From: Firmicutes bacterium ADurb.Bin248
GTDB lineage: Bacteria > Bacillota > Clostridia > Christensenellales > CAG-138
Reading direction: 5' to 3'
DNA: 51,530 nucleotides
Assembly (NCBI GenBank): GCA_002069725.1
Contig: MWBW01000017.1
Location: 1 to 51,530 of the forward strand
In this document: in pieces, positions 30,360 through 39,972 of the stretch
Layout of the letters: each line of letters starts with the position of its first letter
Position numbering within the stretch: the stretch's first letter is position 1
Notes under the pieces: generated by a model
The model's input: only the letters and a program-made list of their open reading frames with translations
What the model was told of the DNA's origin: nothing
The model's database searches: none
Translations under genes and position numbers: made by a program

Positions 30360-32627
30360 TTAGAACATGTCCTGCGGATTGATCTCGACGCCCGAAGCCT
30401 CGTTGGGCCTGCGCTCATCGTAATAGGCGTAGATTGCCGCGAGCGCCGCCGCGGTATGCTTCGTGCGCGCGAGCTTGAGCAAAACCTGATAGCGGTACTG
30501 CCCCTGTTTGCGCTTGAGCGGCGCGGGCGAGGCAAAGAGGAACAGCAGTTCCCGCGGATCGGTCCCCGCCGATACGAGCGCGTCCTTTACGGCCTCGCGA
30601 AGCCCCGCGGCGAACGATTCGCTGATATGATAGAGCGCGTCCTCGTCCTCCCCCGCGAAGAGCACGCGCGCGAAAAGCGAGAACGGCGGGAACAGCGCCG
30701 CGCGGCGCACGGCGATTTCGTATTCGTAAAACCCGGGGTAATCATGGCGCGAGGCGAAGCCGATCACGGGATGTTCGGGCGTATAGCTCTGTATGACGAC
30801 TTTGCCGGGCTTGTCCGCGCGGCCCGCGCGCCCCGCTACCTGCGTGATGAGCTGGAAGGTGCGCTCGCCGCTCCGGTAATCCGGAATGTGCAAAGTCGAG
30901 TCCGCGGCGATGACGCCCACGAGCGTGACGTTGGGTATGTCGAGCCCCTTGGCGATCATCTGCGTGCCGATGAGCACCTGCGCGTCGCCTCCGGAGAAGC
31001 CGGAGAAGATCTCGGAATGCGCGTTTTTCGCGCGCGTGGTGTCGAGGTCCATGCGCAGCGACTTTACTTCGGGAAACGCCTTTTGAAGCTGTTCCTCGAC
31101 CTGCTGCGTACCCACGCCGAAATACTTGAGATACGGCTTGCCGCACTTGGGGCAGGCTTCCGGGATGCGCGAGACCCTGCCGCAGTAGTGGCACTTCATG
31201 GCGGCCTCGATCTTGTGGTAGGTCATGGAAACGTCGCAATCCGGGCACTTCATCACGAAGCCGCAGCCGCGGCAGGAAACGAAGGTCGAATAGCCCCTGC
31301 GGTTGAGGAAGAGGATCGCCTGCTCGCCCGCGGCGAGGCAGCGCGAAAGCTCGGTATAGAGCGCGGCGCTGAATATGCTGTTGTTGCCCGTGAGGAACTC
31401 GCGGCGCATGTCCACGACGTTCACTTCGGGCATGGGCGCGTCGTTGATGCGCGCGGGCAGTTCCAGCAGGCGGTACGCTCCGGATTTCGCGCGCCGGTAG
31501 GTCGCCACGGAGGGCGTCGCGCTGCCGAGCACGAGCACCGCGCCGTTCATGGCCGCGCGCCTTGCCGCGACCTCGGCCGCGCCGTAGCGCGGCGTGAGCT
31601 CGGAGTGGTACGAGGGCTCGTGCTCCTCGTCCACGACGATCAGGCGGATGTTCTCGAGCGGCGCGAACACGGCGCTCCGCGCGCCGATGACGACGTCCAC
31701 CCTGCCCAAACGTATCCTTCGCCATTCGTCGTACCGCTCGCCCGGGGAAAGCCGCGAGTGCAGCACGGCCACGCGCTCCCCGAAGCGGCTGCGGAAGCGC
31801 TCCATCGCCTGCGGCGTGAGGGAGATTTCCGGCACGAGCACGATGGCGCGGCCGCCCTCTTTGATGGCGCGGGCGATGGATTGCATGTAAACCTCCGTCT
31901 TGCCGCTGCCTGTCACGCCGTGCAAAAGCGCCGTGCCCGCGCGCGCCGCCATCAGTTCGCAGATGCCCTCGAGCGCCTTTTGCTGCGCGTTTGTGAGCGC
32001 GAGCGGTTCGCCGCGCGCGACCCGGCCGCGGCCGAAGGGGTCGCGGAACGTCACGAAGCCCTCCTGCGCAAGATACCCTTTTTTTATGAGCGCGTTGATG
32101 GTGCCGGAAGCGCCCGGCACGAACGCCGCGATGTCCGCGGCGCTCATGGGCGACTTCGCCGAGGCGAGCAGCTCCAATATTTCGCTCTGCACGGGCGCGC
32201 GGGAGGAACCGTCCTTCTTCTTCAAAGCTTCGAGCGCGGCCGCCGCGTCCACGCCGGGCGCAAGGCAGACCGTGCTCACGCGCTTCTCCTTGACCCTGCC
32301 GCCGCGAAGCTGCGCGGGGATCATGAGCCGGAGCGCATCCACGAGCAGGCAATGATACCACTCCTTGATCCAGTACGCGAGGCGGATCTGCTCGCGCGTG
32401 AGCGCGGCGTAAGGTTCGAGCGTGCGCGAAACGCGCTTGAGCCTGACGCCTTCCTCGTCGAACGAATCCGAAACGTCGAGCACGAAACCCTCGAGCGGCT
32501 TGTTGCCCGCGCCGAAGGGGACCGCCACGCGATGGCCCGGCAGCACCTCGAGCCCTTCGGGTATCTCGTAGGTGAAAAGCCTGTCCACGTTCGAGTGGGC
32601 GATGTCGACGATCACGCGCGCGTACAC
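30360..32627 (-). CDS. priA: primosomal replication-restart helicase PriA
   Basis: 755 residues from a GTG with AGGAGGTG six bases upstream; the longer frame has only poor starts. The N-terminal DNA-binding domain begins YARVIVDIAHSNVDRLFTY. Then come Walker A GVTGSGKTEVYMQ, DEEH, and eight Cys in two zinc knuckles (CRGCGFVMKCPDC and CHYCG...CPKCG). Motifs IV-VI follow, including GTQMIAKGLDIPNVTLV and QVAGRAGR. It reloads the replisome at stalled forks. A weak extended -10 (TGATAGAAT) lies just upstream. 63 bases separate it from def. In most Bacillota coaBC or rpoZ precede it; here an ABC cassette does. Confidence 0.95.
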   Translation of the reverse strand: MYARVIVDIAHSNVDRLFTYEIPEGLEVLPGHRVAVPFGAGNKPLEGFVLDVSDSFDEEGVRLKRVSRTLEPYAALTREQIRLAYWIKEWYHCLLVDALRLMIPAQLRGGRVKEKRVSTVCLAPGVDAAAALEALKKKDGSSRAPVQSEILELLASAKSPMSAADIAAFVPGASGTINALIKKGYLAQEGFVTFRDPFGRGRVARGEPLALTNAQQKALEGICELMAARAGTALLHGVTGSGKTEVYMQSIARAIKEGGRAIVLVPEISLTPQAMERFRSRFGERVAVLHSRLSPGERYDEWRRIRLGRVDVVIGARSAVFAPLENIRLIVVDEEHEPSYHSELTPRYGAAEVAARRAAMNGAVLVLGSATPSVATYRRAKSGAYRLLELPARINDAPMPEVNVVDMRREFLTGNNSIFSAALYTELSRCLAAGEQAILFLNRRGYSTFVSCRGCGFVMKCPDCDVSMTYHKIEAAMKCHYCGRVSRIPEACPKCGKPYLKYFGVGTQQVEEQLQKAFPEVKSLRMDLDTTRAKNAHSEIFSGFSGGDAQVLIGTQMIAKGLDIPNVTLVGVIAADSTLHIPDYRSGERTFQLITQVAGRAGRADKPGKVVIQSYTPEHPVIGFASRHDYPGFYEYEIAVRRAALFPPFSLFARVLFAGEDEDALYHISESFAAGLREAVKDALVSAGTDPRELLFLFASPAPLKRKQGQYRYQVLLKLARTKHTAAALAAIYAYYDERRPNEASGVEINPQDMF

Positions 32628-32795
32628 AAGCTTCACCTCCTTTTTATACATTCTATCACAATTCGGGAGCAAATACGCAGGGGGCGGGACGATCGCCAGC
32701 CGGATAACGAGGCGGCCGGCCGGCGTTTGTATGCGGGAAAGGATTGCGCTGCAAAGCAGGCGCATCCGCGCTGCCCGCCGAACATCTTTACATCA

Positions 32796-34562
32796 TCAGC
32801 CTAGATTGAGGGCGGCTCCGTTGTACCATTTTGCCTGTTCGTTGAAAAGCCGCGCGTATTCGCCGCCCGACGAGAGCAGCTCGGCGTGGCTGCCTGTTTC
32901 CACGATCGTACCGTCCTTCATCACGACGATGCGGTCGACCAGCTTGCACAGGCCGACACGGTGGGAAATAACGAGCGCCGTTTTGCCTTGCGCGGCTTGA
33001 ACGAACCTGGAGAGTATTTCCGTTTCGATCAGCGGGTCGAGCGTGCTCGTCGGCTCGTCGAGGACGATCAATTCGCTGTCCTTGAACAGGCCGCGCGCAA
33101 TGGCTAATTTCTGCCATTGCCCGCCGGAGAACTCCCTGCCGCCAAACTCGCGCCCCATCGCCTCGTCGAGGCCGACGCTTCCGTCGAATCCCGCTTCGGC
33201 AAGGGAGGCTTTCACGTCGCCGTCTTCCCACAGGCGCGATAAATCCGATATGGCTACGTTTTCGCGCAAGGTGAGGCTGTAGGACACAAAATCCTGCGCG
33301 ATGGCCGAAACGCGCGAATAGAAGCTGTCTTTCTCATAATCGCCGACTGCCGTGCCGTCGTACAGCACCCGTCCGCCCGACGGAGGATATAAGCCCAACA
33401 GCACCTTGGTAAGCGTCGTCTTGCCGCTTCCGTTTTCGCCGAGAATCGCGATTTTTTCACCTTTGCGGATTGTCAGGTTAAGCGACTGCAAGGCGTAGTT
33501 GTCGCTGTTCGGATATTTGAAAGCGATGTTTTCAAGTACGCTCGCGCCGTGTAAACCGGGATATTGAACGGCGCCGTCCGATTCCTCCGGCATATCCAAA
33601 AAAGAATAATAATCGGCGGCATGCGCAAGATGCTCGGCGATCCGTCCAAGGTCGGACAGGAAGTTCCTCATGCTTCCCTGCAAGCTCAGGAAGGCCGTTA
33701 TCGCCCCGCCGAACACGCCCAATGTAACATCGCCGCGTATGACGAGCCACAGGACAACGGCAACGGACACGCAATACCCGGCAATCCGTATGCCATCGCA
33801 CCACAACAGGGATACGGCGTCCTTTTTTTGCACCTTCCACAGCTCTTCATTCACCTCGTCGCGGGTGTCGCGCCACTTGTCGGTAATGTAACCGTCAAAG
33901 CCCATGACGCGCATTTCCTTCGCGGTCTGCCGCGTTGTAAACAGGCCCCACAAATAGGATTGCAGACGCGTTTTTTTCGCCTGCGTTTTCTTGACGTAGA
34001 AGAACTCCTTGCCGCGTACGATACGGGCGAACAGGTACGGCAGTACGGACAGCAGCGACAACGGCAGCAGCCAAACCGAATACCGCGCCAAAACAACGGC
34101 CACGCTGACGACAGCGACGGCGTTTTGGACGATCGCCTGCGTTCTTTGAAATGTTGACGAGAGTTCCTCGTCGTTTACAGCGTTGTCCACGCGCTCCTTC
34201 CGGTTTAACGTATCCGCGCTTTCCAGGGCGATTAAGGGCAATTTCGCGAACTTTTCGTATACTTCCATGCGGAAAAGCGCCGTACATTTTTCGTATACCC
34301 AGCATTGGATTATGATGGACGAAGCAAAACCCAACAGGTCGTTTATCAGGTAGATGAGCAGATACAATCCCGCATATACGTACAGGCTCGCAACTTCTTT
34401 TTCACCGCTCAAAACACTCGCCGCGCTGTCGAATAAACGTACCGAAACAAGCGTTACCATAGCGGGAACGAAAGCGTCGTAAAGGCGGCGGCAGACCGCA
34501 AACAGGGCTGAGCCCGGCACCCATTTAAAAATGCTTTTATAGATTCGCCCGATATGCCTCAT
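32796..34562 (-). CDS. ABC exporter half-transporter (second subunit)
   Basis: 588 residues from the ATG overlapping the previous stop (ATGA). An N-terminal membrane domain with about six helices (to about residue 310) is fused to a nucleotide-binding domain: Walker A GENGSGKTTLTK, signature FSGGQWQKLAIARG, Walker B LIVLDEPTSTLDP and switch SHR. The overlap with the partner at 34559-36334 and their similar lengths suggest a heterodimeric exporter of the MsbA/LmrCD kind. The substrate is unknown: peptide, lipid or drug are all possible. Part of a five-gene cassette with less GC-biased codons than the flanks. No clear terminator follows; the 168-base gap to priA shows only the weak priA promoter. 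Confidence 0.88.
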   Translation of the reverse strand: MRHIGRIYKSIFKWVPGSALFAVCRRLYDAFVPAMVTLVSVRLFDSAASVLSGEKEVASLYVYAGLYLLIYLINDLLGFASSIIIQCWVYEKCTALFRMEVYEKFAKLPLIALESADTLNRKERVDNAVNDEELSSTFQRTQAIVQNAVAVVSVAVVLARYSVWLLPLSLLSVLPYLFARIVRGKEFFYVKKTQAKKTRLQSYLWGLFTTRQTAKEMRVMGFDGYITDKWRDTRDEVNEELWKVQKKDAVSLLWCDGIRIAGYCVSVAVVLWLVIRGDVTLGVFGGAITAFLSLQGSMRNFLSDLGRIAEHLAHAADYYSFLDMPEESDGAVQYPGLHGASVLENIAFKYPNSDNYALQSLNLTIRKGEKIAILGENGSGKTTLTKVLLGLYPPSGGRVLYDGTAVGDYEKDSFYSRVSAIAQDFVSYSLTLRENVAISDLSRLWEDGDVKASLAEAGFDGSVGLDEAMGREFGGREFSGGQWQKLAIARGLFKDSELIVLDEPTSTLDPLIETEILSRFVQAAQGKTALVISHRVGLCKLVDRIVVMKDGTIVETGSHAELLSSGGEYARLFNEQAKWYNGAALNLG

Positions 34563-36334
34563 GCCCCCGCGCCCCCTTTTGCATACCATGCGCTTTGGCT
34601 CTCATACATCCGGGCATACAGCCCGCCGGACGACATCAGCTCGTCATGGCCGCCCGTTTCGGACACAATGCCGCCCGAGAGCACGACGATTTTATCGGCC
34701 ATCCTCGCGCTTGCGAGCCGATGGGAAACCATGATACATCCCCGGTTTTTCAACACCTTCGCAAAGCTGTGATACATGCTGCTCTCGGCCACGGGGTCAA
34801 GGGATGCGGTAGGCTCGTCCAGTATCACAAAGGCGCTCCCGGGCAGGCAGGCCCGCGCGACGGCGATGCGCTGCCATTGACCGCCCGACACATCCACGCC
34901 GTTTTCCTCCAGCTTACCAAGAGGCGTATCGAGTTCCGCAATCCCGCGGGCAAGCCCCATTTCCAGCGCATCCTGCAAAGCGCCGTCGTCGTGCAGCTTG
35001 GACAGGTCGCCGAACGCTACATTTTCGCGCAAGGTCAGCTCGTACTTGCAGAAATCCTGAAACACCACGCTGAACACGCGGCGCAAAGCGGCGGCGTCCA
35101 GCGCTTGAATATCCTTGCCGTTTATCAATATGTGTCCGCCATCCGGCTTGTAGAGCCCGCAAAGAAGCTTGATGACGGTGGTCTTGCCCGCGCCGTTCTC
35201 GCCGACAAGAGCCACGCGTTTGCCCCGCCTCACTTCAAAACTGACGCCCTTCAAAACGTTGACATCCGTTTTCGGGTATGCGAATGTCACGTTCTCAAAC
35301 ACGATATGCGGCGGCTCGCCTGTCAAAGATTCTCCGCCGTGCCGTATTTCGGGCAGGGACATGAATTTATGGTAGTGCTCCATCAGAAGATACCGCCGGC
35401 GCAGGTTCTGCACCGTATGGGAGAGCATGTCGGCGTTGCCCAGCACCGCGCCGGTCGAAGCGATGAGCGCCGTAAACAGGCCTATCGTGATATCGCCGCT
35501 CACAACTGAGGCGATAAGGCTGATTACGATGAAGAATGACCAGCATTTGAACAAAATCGTGCTGATGAGGAAGTATTTCTGCGCATGCAAAGTGGTCTTG
35601 ACGCGCGTATCCATCACGGTATGCGCGAGAGCGCGCCATTTCTTCGCGACATACTCGCCCGCGCGGAATATCCTGAGTTCAAACAGCGAGGATTTATGGG
35701 ACAGCAGTCCGCCGAGATAGCGCATTTTTCTCTCGTCCGCGGATTGCTCGTTGAACATGGTGTTCATCATATCGGCGGCTTTGAAATCGAGCCATATCAT
35801 CGGCACGAGCAAGGCCGCGAACCCGGCGACGAACCACCATCCCGCCTGCGCGTAAATAAGCGCCCCTCCGGCCACGCCGATCATGCATTCCATAACGCCG
35901 AGAATCGTCAAAAACAATTGGAACACTTTATCCTGCGGATCACGGGACATGCGCTCCAGGGTATCCTGCACGTCCTTATCCTCGAAACAGGCGTAGTCGA
36001 GGCGCTTGAACTTCCCGACGATGTCGGGCGTCATGCCGATGTTGAGCCTGCGCCGGATGGCTATATACAGGATGCCGTTGAGGAACCCGCCGCCCGCGGA
36101 GCTGAAAAGCATGGCGCAGAGCAGCAGTCCCACCCAGAGCGCAAGGCCGTTCCAGCCGCCGCCGTCTTTGATGATTCCTGCCGCCGTGTCGATCATCCTC
36201 TGAGTGAAATAAATAGACAGGGGCGCGAGCGCCGCCGAAACGCCGGTTTGGAGCAGCTTCAAAATGGTTAAGCCGGGCGCATATCGAAACAGAAGAGCGA
36301 TGGAGTTCAAGGATTTTCGGAACAAAACATTCAC
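34559..36334 (-). CDS. ABC exporter half-transporter (first subunit)
   Basis: 591 residues. Membrane domain to about residue 325 with six predicted helices. Nucleotide-binding domain with Walker A GENGAGKTT (378-386), signature VSGGQWQRIAVARA, Walker B FVILDEPTASLDP and switch SHR. The catalytic Glu after Walker B is present in both halves, so neither site looks degenerate. It pairs with the next gene through an ATGA overlap. No leader peptidase domain is present, so it is not a classical bacteriocin-processing exporter. Confidence 0.88.
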   Translation of the reverse strand: MNVLFRKSLNSIALLFRYAPGLTILKLLQTGVSAALAPLSIYFTQRMIDTAAGIIKDGGGWNGLALWVGLLLCAMLFSSAGGGFLNGILYIAIRRRLNIGMTPDIVGKFKRLDYACFEDKDVQDTLERMSRDPQDKVFQLFLTILGVMECMIGVAGGALIYAQAGWWFVAGFAALLVPMIWLDFKAADMMNTMFNEQSADERKMRYLGGLLSHKSSLFELRIFRAGEYVAKKWRALAHTVMDTRVKTTLHAQKYFLISTILFKCWSFFIVISLIASVVSGDITIGLFTALIASTGAVLGNADMLSHTVQNLRRRYLLMEHYHKFMSLPEIRHGGESLTGEPPHIVFENVTFAYPKTDVNVLKGVSFEVRRGKRVALVGENGAGKTTVIKLLCGLYKPDGGHILINGKDIQALDAAALRRVFSVVFQDFCKYELTLRENVAFGDLSKLHDDGALQDALEMGLARGIAELDTPLGKLEENGVDVSGGQWQRIAVARACLPGSAFVILDEPTASLDPVAESSMYHSFAKVLKNRGCIMVSHRLASARMADKIVVLSGGIVSETGGHDELMSSGGLYARMYESQSAWYAKGGAGA

Positions 36335-36421
36335 CAGCGTTCTATTTATTCATGCTTTGGCATATCGCGGCCGCGCGCGTTGCCGCAGCCGCCATAGAGA
36401 CGGCCGCTTATGATATGGCGA

Positions 36422-37399
36422 TCAGACACCGTTCTTGTAAATATCGTGAATGATGTCTTCGACGGCCCGCTCTTTGATTTCAATGTCCGCAATCTCGGCG
36501 AGCTTTGAGATTTCAAAGACCAAATGCCCTGTCGTCGTAACGCCTTTGTCCACAAGGAAAGTCCATTTGAGCCCGTCAAGTTCGGATGCGCCGCTCGCTC
36601 CCGCAATATGAAACTCCGCGACGGGACGGTTGAGGTTCACCTTGACGACGGCGGTTTTATTATAGCTGTTTTTCAGCTCCCGCATCGGGCAGTCGACGAC
36701 GATCGCGCCCTTGTCGATCAGTATGATCCTGCCGCAGATTTCCTCGATATCCTTCATGTCGTGAGAGGTCAACACGACCGTGGTTTGATAATCCCGGTTG
36801 AGCTTCAATATAAACTCCCGGATCTGCCTTTTCGCCACGATATCCAGGCCGATCGTAGGTTCGTCAAGGAACAAAAGCTCCGGGTTATGCAGGATCGCGG
36901 CGGCGATTTCCGCGCGCATCCTCTGGCCGAGACTGAGCTGGCGGACAGGCTGGTTCCAGATGCTCTCAAGGTCGAGGTATTCCTTGAACAATCCCACGTT
37001 GCGGTGATAAATATCATCCTGCACCTTATATATCTTTTTCAACAGCGTAAATGTGTCGCCGATGGGCAGATCCCACCAAAGCTGGCTGCGCTGGCCGAAC
37101 ACGACGCCTATGTGATACGCGTTCTGCTTCCTCTTTTTGAACGGGTCGTTGCCCATTACGGCAACGCTGCCCGACGTCGGGACGAGTATGCCGCTCATCA
37201 TCTTGATCGTCGTGGATTTGCCCGCCCCGTTCGGGCCGACAAAACCGGCAAGCTCGCCTTTGGATATGGTGAAATGGATGCCGCTTACCGCATGTATGGT
37301 TTCAAATTCCCTTGAGAACATGAACTTCAGGAATCCGCCGCCGCGCTTGGCAACCCGATAGTCGCGCGAGAGCGCCTCGACCCGAATCAGCTCTTGCAT
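36422..37399 (-). CDS. ABC-2-type exporter ATPase
   Basis: 325 residues from an ATG with GGAGGAGCG upstream; the longer frame runs into the permease gene and is rejected. Walker A GPNGAGKSTT, a Q-loop VFGQRSQLWWDLP, signature LSLGQRMRAEIAAAIL, Walker B LLFLDEPTIGLD and switch SHDM. The LSLGQRMR signature and RSQLWWDLP stretch are typical of the YadG/viologen-exporter-like group that works with DUF990-type permeases. C-terminal about 80 residues form a regulatory extension. Encoded directly after two such permeases. Confidence 0.9.
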   Translation of the reverse strand: MQELIRVEALSRDYRVAKRGGGFLKFMFSREFETIHAVSGIHFTISKGELAGFVGPNGAGKSTTIKMMSGILVPTSGSVAVMGNDPFKKRKQNAYHIGVVFGQRSQLWWDLPIGDTFTLLKKIYKVQDDIYHRNVGLFKEYLDLESIWNQPVRQLSLGQRMRAEIAAAILHNPELLFLDEPTIGLDIVAKRQIREFILKLNRDYQTTVVLTSHDMKDIEEICGRIILIDKGAIVVDCPMRELKNSYNKTAVVKVNLNRPVAEFHIAGASGASELDGLKWTFLVDKGVTTTGHLVFEISKLAEIADIEIKERAVEDIIHDIYKNGV

Positions 37400-37410
37400 G
37401 CGCGCTCCTC

Positions 37411-38211
37411 CTAACTTCCGCTGCCGGAATATCGCCGCAGCCCGCGATTGAAAACGAACAAGGACAGCAGGAAAAACAGGATTCCGATTACGGGCGACAG
37501 GATGCCCAGGACAAACTCTTCCGTCGTTTGCACCTTGTTTAGAATGATCAGGCTTGGATAATAGTTGATGATCGCCCAGGGCAACACATAAGTCAACACG
37601 ATCCGGATAAAAGCCGGGAAGATCGACAGCGGGTAATGCACGAAGGTGCGCATGTCGTAGTAGACGATATCCGCCAAATCGCTCGAGCGCAGCAGCCAGA
37701 AGCTCAGGCTGCCGAGAATGATCATCGCGCCGGATTGAATGAGTACCCCGCCGAGCACGGCGAACGCCAGATAGACATAGCTGAAAGCGGTCATCTGATA
37801 ATCGATTTTCGCTATGGCCGATACCATAAAAATGAGCGTAACGACGATCTGCCCCAGGAAGGTATCCCCGAACCTGCGGCATATCATCTGCTTGACGAGC
37901 CCCATCGGGCGGATCAGATAGCTGTCCAGGTTGCCCGAGGTGATCTCCTCGTCAAGATGAAAAACCGTATACCAGAACAGAACGCCCGCGATGGAGTATG
38001 TAAACAGATTCAATCCGTAAAGCATGGTCATATCCTCGAATTTCCAGCCGTCGATCGCGCCGAACTGCCGCGTAATGACCCAGATTGTCGCGTAAGTGAT
38101 GAAATAACAGTAGAAGTTGGCGAACATGCCGGAGAAGAACGAGAAGCGATACTCCATCCGGGCTTTGAAAAACATTTTGACGTAGCTGCCGTAGATGCTC
38201 AGAAACTCCAT
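37411..38211 (-). CDS. ABC-2 (DUF990-like) permease
   Basis: 266 residues, six hydrophobic segments. FLSIYGSYVKMFFKARMEYRFSF opens the protein, as in ABC-2_2 permeases, and LDEEITSGNLDSYLIRPMG is the conserved loop that contacts the ATPase. Start chosen at the ATG with GGGAGG nine bases upstream, five bases after the preceding stop. Works with the ATPase at 36422 and the partner permease at 38217. Confidence 0.85.
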   Translation of the reverse strand: MEFLSIYGSYVKMFFKARMEYRFSFFSGMFANFYCYFITYATIWVITRQFGAIDGWKFEDMTMLYGLNLFTYSIAGVLFWYTVFHLDEEITSGNLDSYLIRPMGLVKQMICRRFGDTFLGQIVVTLIFMVSAIAKIDYQMTAFSYVYLAFAVLGGVLIQSGAMIILGSLSFWLLRSSDLADIVYYDMRTFVHYPLSIFPAFIRIVLTYVLPWAIINYYPSLIILNKVQTTEEFVLGILSPVIGILFFLLSLFVFNRGLRRYSGSGS

Positions 38212-38216
38212 GCTCC

Positions 38217-38978
38217 TCAGCCTCCCTGCACAACCGCTTTTTTTAACGCCTGCCTGTACATGAGGGCATTGAGCAGCCCGAACACCGATATCCATACGAT
38301 CAGAACGGCAAAGTTTTCAAACGCTTTGTCCATATCCGCTTTGCCGAAAAGGAGCTCAAGCGGAAACGAATACAGGAATCTGAACGGCAAGGCATGGGCG
38401 ATGTGGCCGACAAAGGCCGGCAGTATGGCGAGGGGAATGAACCCGCCCGCCAGAAGCCGGATCGTATCGTCGATCAGCCGCCTGAACGGCCATATCTCGA
38501 TCAGGATGAACGCGGAAAACCCCAATAAAGAATATATCAATAAGAACAGCATATGCCCCAGCGCGACGGACAGGAAAACCGCGAAAAGATTGTAGTATCC
38601 GGCATTCGCAATCAGAAACGGCAGATACACGAGTATCACGGGCAAGCCCCGCATCAGTAAGTTGGCGCATATCCCGGCAAGCTCCATCTGCCAGGCCATC
38701 GTGAATAAATGGACCGGCCGTATGAGATCCGTGGCGAACGCGCCTGTCGCGACCTTGTCGCCGATCCTTCCGGATATCCCGCGGGCATAAAACATGGAAA
38801 TGATATTGGACACGATCGTATACTTGGTCATATACGCGATCATATCCGCATCGTTACGGTATAAGAACCGCCAAAGCATCAGGCTGATGGCGACATACAG
38901 AATGGAACCGATGATGGAAAACAGCACGGACCACCGGTACACGATTGAATTTTTTAAAGATATTTTGAAAAAATGCAT
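38217..38978 (-). CDS. ABC-2 (DUF990-like) permease
   Basis: 253 residues, six hydrophobic segments. The loop GDKVATGAFATDLIRPVHLF resembles the ATGNLDSYLIRP-type loop of the partner permease, showing the two are paralogues forming a heterodimeric channel. First gene of the export cassette, 32 bases after its own strong promoter. Substrate unknown. Confidence 0.85.
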   Translation of the reverse strand: MHFFKISLKNSIVYRWSVLFSIIGSILYVAISLMLWRFLYRNDADMIAYMTKYTIVSNIISMFYARGISGRIGDKVATGAFATDLIRPVHLFTMAWQMELAGICANLLMRGLPVILVYLPFLIANAGYYNLFAVFLSVALGHMLFLLIYSLLGFSAFILIEIWPFRRLIDDTIRLLAGGFIPLAILPAFVGHIAHALPFRFLYSFPLELLFGKADMDKAFENFAVLIVWISVFGLLNALMYRQALKKAVVQGG

Positions 38979-39009
38979 CCGCTTACCTATTCCTGTTTAC
39001 ATCAACCTG

Positions 39010-39038
39010 ATTTTACCAGAATATCGGCGTGCCTACAA
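39010..39038 (-). promoter_or_regulatory. sigma-A promoter of the ABC export cassette
   Basis: TTGTAG (39038-39033), 17-base spacer, TAAAAT (39015-39010) preceded by TGG (extended -10), on the minus strand. Confidence 0.75.
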
Positions 39039-39092
39039 GGGCGCCGCAAACGCTTCGCTTCCAATTTGAGATCTGCCGTTTTTTTGATACGC

Positions 39093-39115
39093 AAAAGCTC
39101 CGCGCGTGGCGGAGC
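39093..39115 (-). terminator. terminator of yicC-gmk-rpoZ
   Basis: A 7-bp perfect stem (39109-39115 with 39097-39103) is followed on the minus strand by TTTT. It isolates rpoZ from the ABC cassette. Confidence 0.7.
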
Positions 39116-39137
39116 CGCTGCCATGAAATATGGCCGC

Positions 39138-39338
39138 TTATTTCGCGTTTTCCTCGGGATAGGCGATCCTGAGCCTGCCTTCGTCCAGCTCGTCTATGGC
39201 GACGCTGACCGCCTTGCGGTCGTTGAGCATATCCTCGTGGCCGACGAGCTGGCGCGCGCGCTTGGCGACGACCGACACGAGCATATAGCGGCAGTTTACC
39301 TTTTTCTGGAGTTCGCCGATGGGCGGCTTGTTGATCAT
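39138..39338 (-). CDS. rpoZ: RNA polymerase omega subunit
   Basis: 66 residues, typical for Bacillota. NCRYMLVSVVAKRARQL is the omega core that latches the beta-prime subunit, and KAVSVAIDELDEGRL follows. Three bases from gmk, as usual. Confidence 0.93.
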   Translation of the reverse strand: MINKPPIGELQKKVNCRYMLVSVVAKRARQLVGHEDMLNDRKAVSVAIDELDEGRLRIAYPEENAK

Positions 39339-39341
39339 ATG

Positions 39342-39956
39342 TTAATCCTCCTTCATGATTTCGTCGAGCCGCGCGCAGCGGTCCGTGCGCATCCTCCCCG
39401 CGCGCAGGATGCACGCGACATCCTCCCTGGCGCGGCGCAGATCGTCGTTGACGACGATGTAGTCGTAGCCGGACATGCAGGCCATCTCCTCGCGCGCCTT
39501 GGCGTAGCGGCGCTCGATCTGCTCGCTCGTCTCGGTGCCGCGCTTCTCGAGGCGGCGGCGCAGCTCCTTCATCGAGGGGGGCGCGATAAAGATGGTCACG
39601 GCCTCGGGGCGCGCCCTTTTGACGTTCATCGCCCCGCCGACGTCGATTTCGAGTATGACGTCGAAGCCTTCGGCGAGCTTCCCGTCGACGAAGCTGCGCG
39701 GCGTGCCGTAATAGGCCGTGCCGAACACATCCATGTATTCGAGCAGTTCGTCCGCGCAGATCATGCGCTCGAACTCCTCGCGCGAAACAAAGAAATAGTG
39801 CTTGCCGTGCGCTTCGTTCGGGCGCGGCGGCCGCGTGGTCGCGGATACGGATACGCACAGCCGCGGGTCGCTCCCGACGAGCGCGGCGCAGATGGTGCCC
39901 TTGCCCACGCCCGAGGGCCCGGAGATCACGATGAGCTCGCCTCGTATCTTTCTCAT
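39342..39956 (-). CDS. gmk: guanylate kinase
   Basis: 204 residues from the ATG at 39956. A TTG start eight codons earlier overlaps yicC and is possible, but only the ATG gives the usual M-x-x-x-G-x-LIVISGPSGVGKGT opening. P-loop GPSGVGKGT, GMP-binding TTRPPRPNE and HYFFVSREEFERMI follow. It makes GDP from GMP. The remA gene that often lies between yicC and gmk is absent. Confidence 0.95.
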   Translation of the reverse strand: MRKIRGELIVISGPSGVGKGTICAALVGSDPRLCVSVSATTRPPRPNEAHGKHYFFVSREEFERMICADELLEYMDVFGTAYYGTPRSFVDGKLAEGFDVILEIDVGGAMNVKRARPEAVTIFIAPPSMKELRRRLEKRGTETSEQIERRYAKAREEMACMSGYDYIVVNDDLRRAREDVACILRAGRMRTDRCARLDEIMKED

Positions 39957-39972
39957 AGCCTTGCCCGCCCCG

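Noticed and set aside
37400..37882. N-terminal extension of the ABC-2 ATPase
   Set aside because: It is the permease gene read in another frame; the ATG at 37399 has GGAGGAG upstream.
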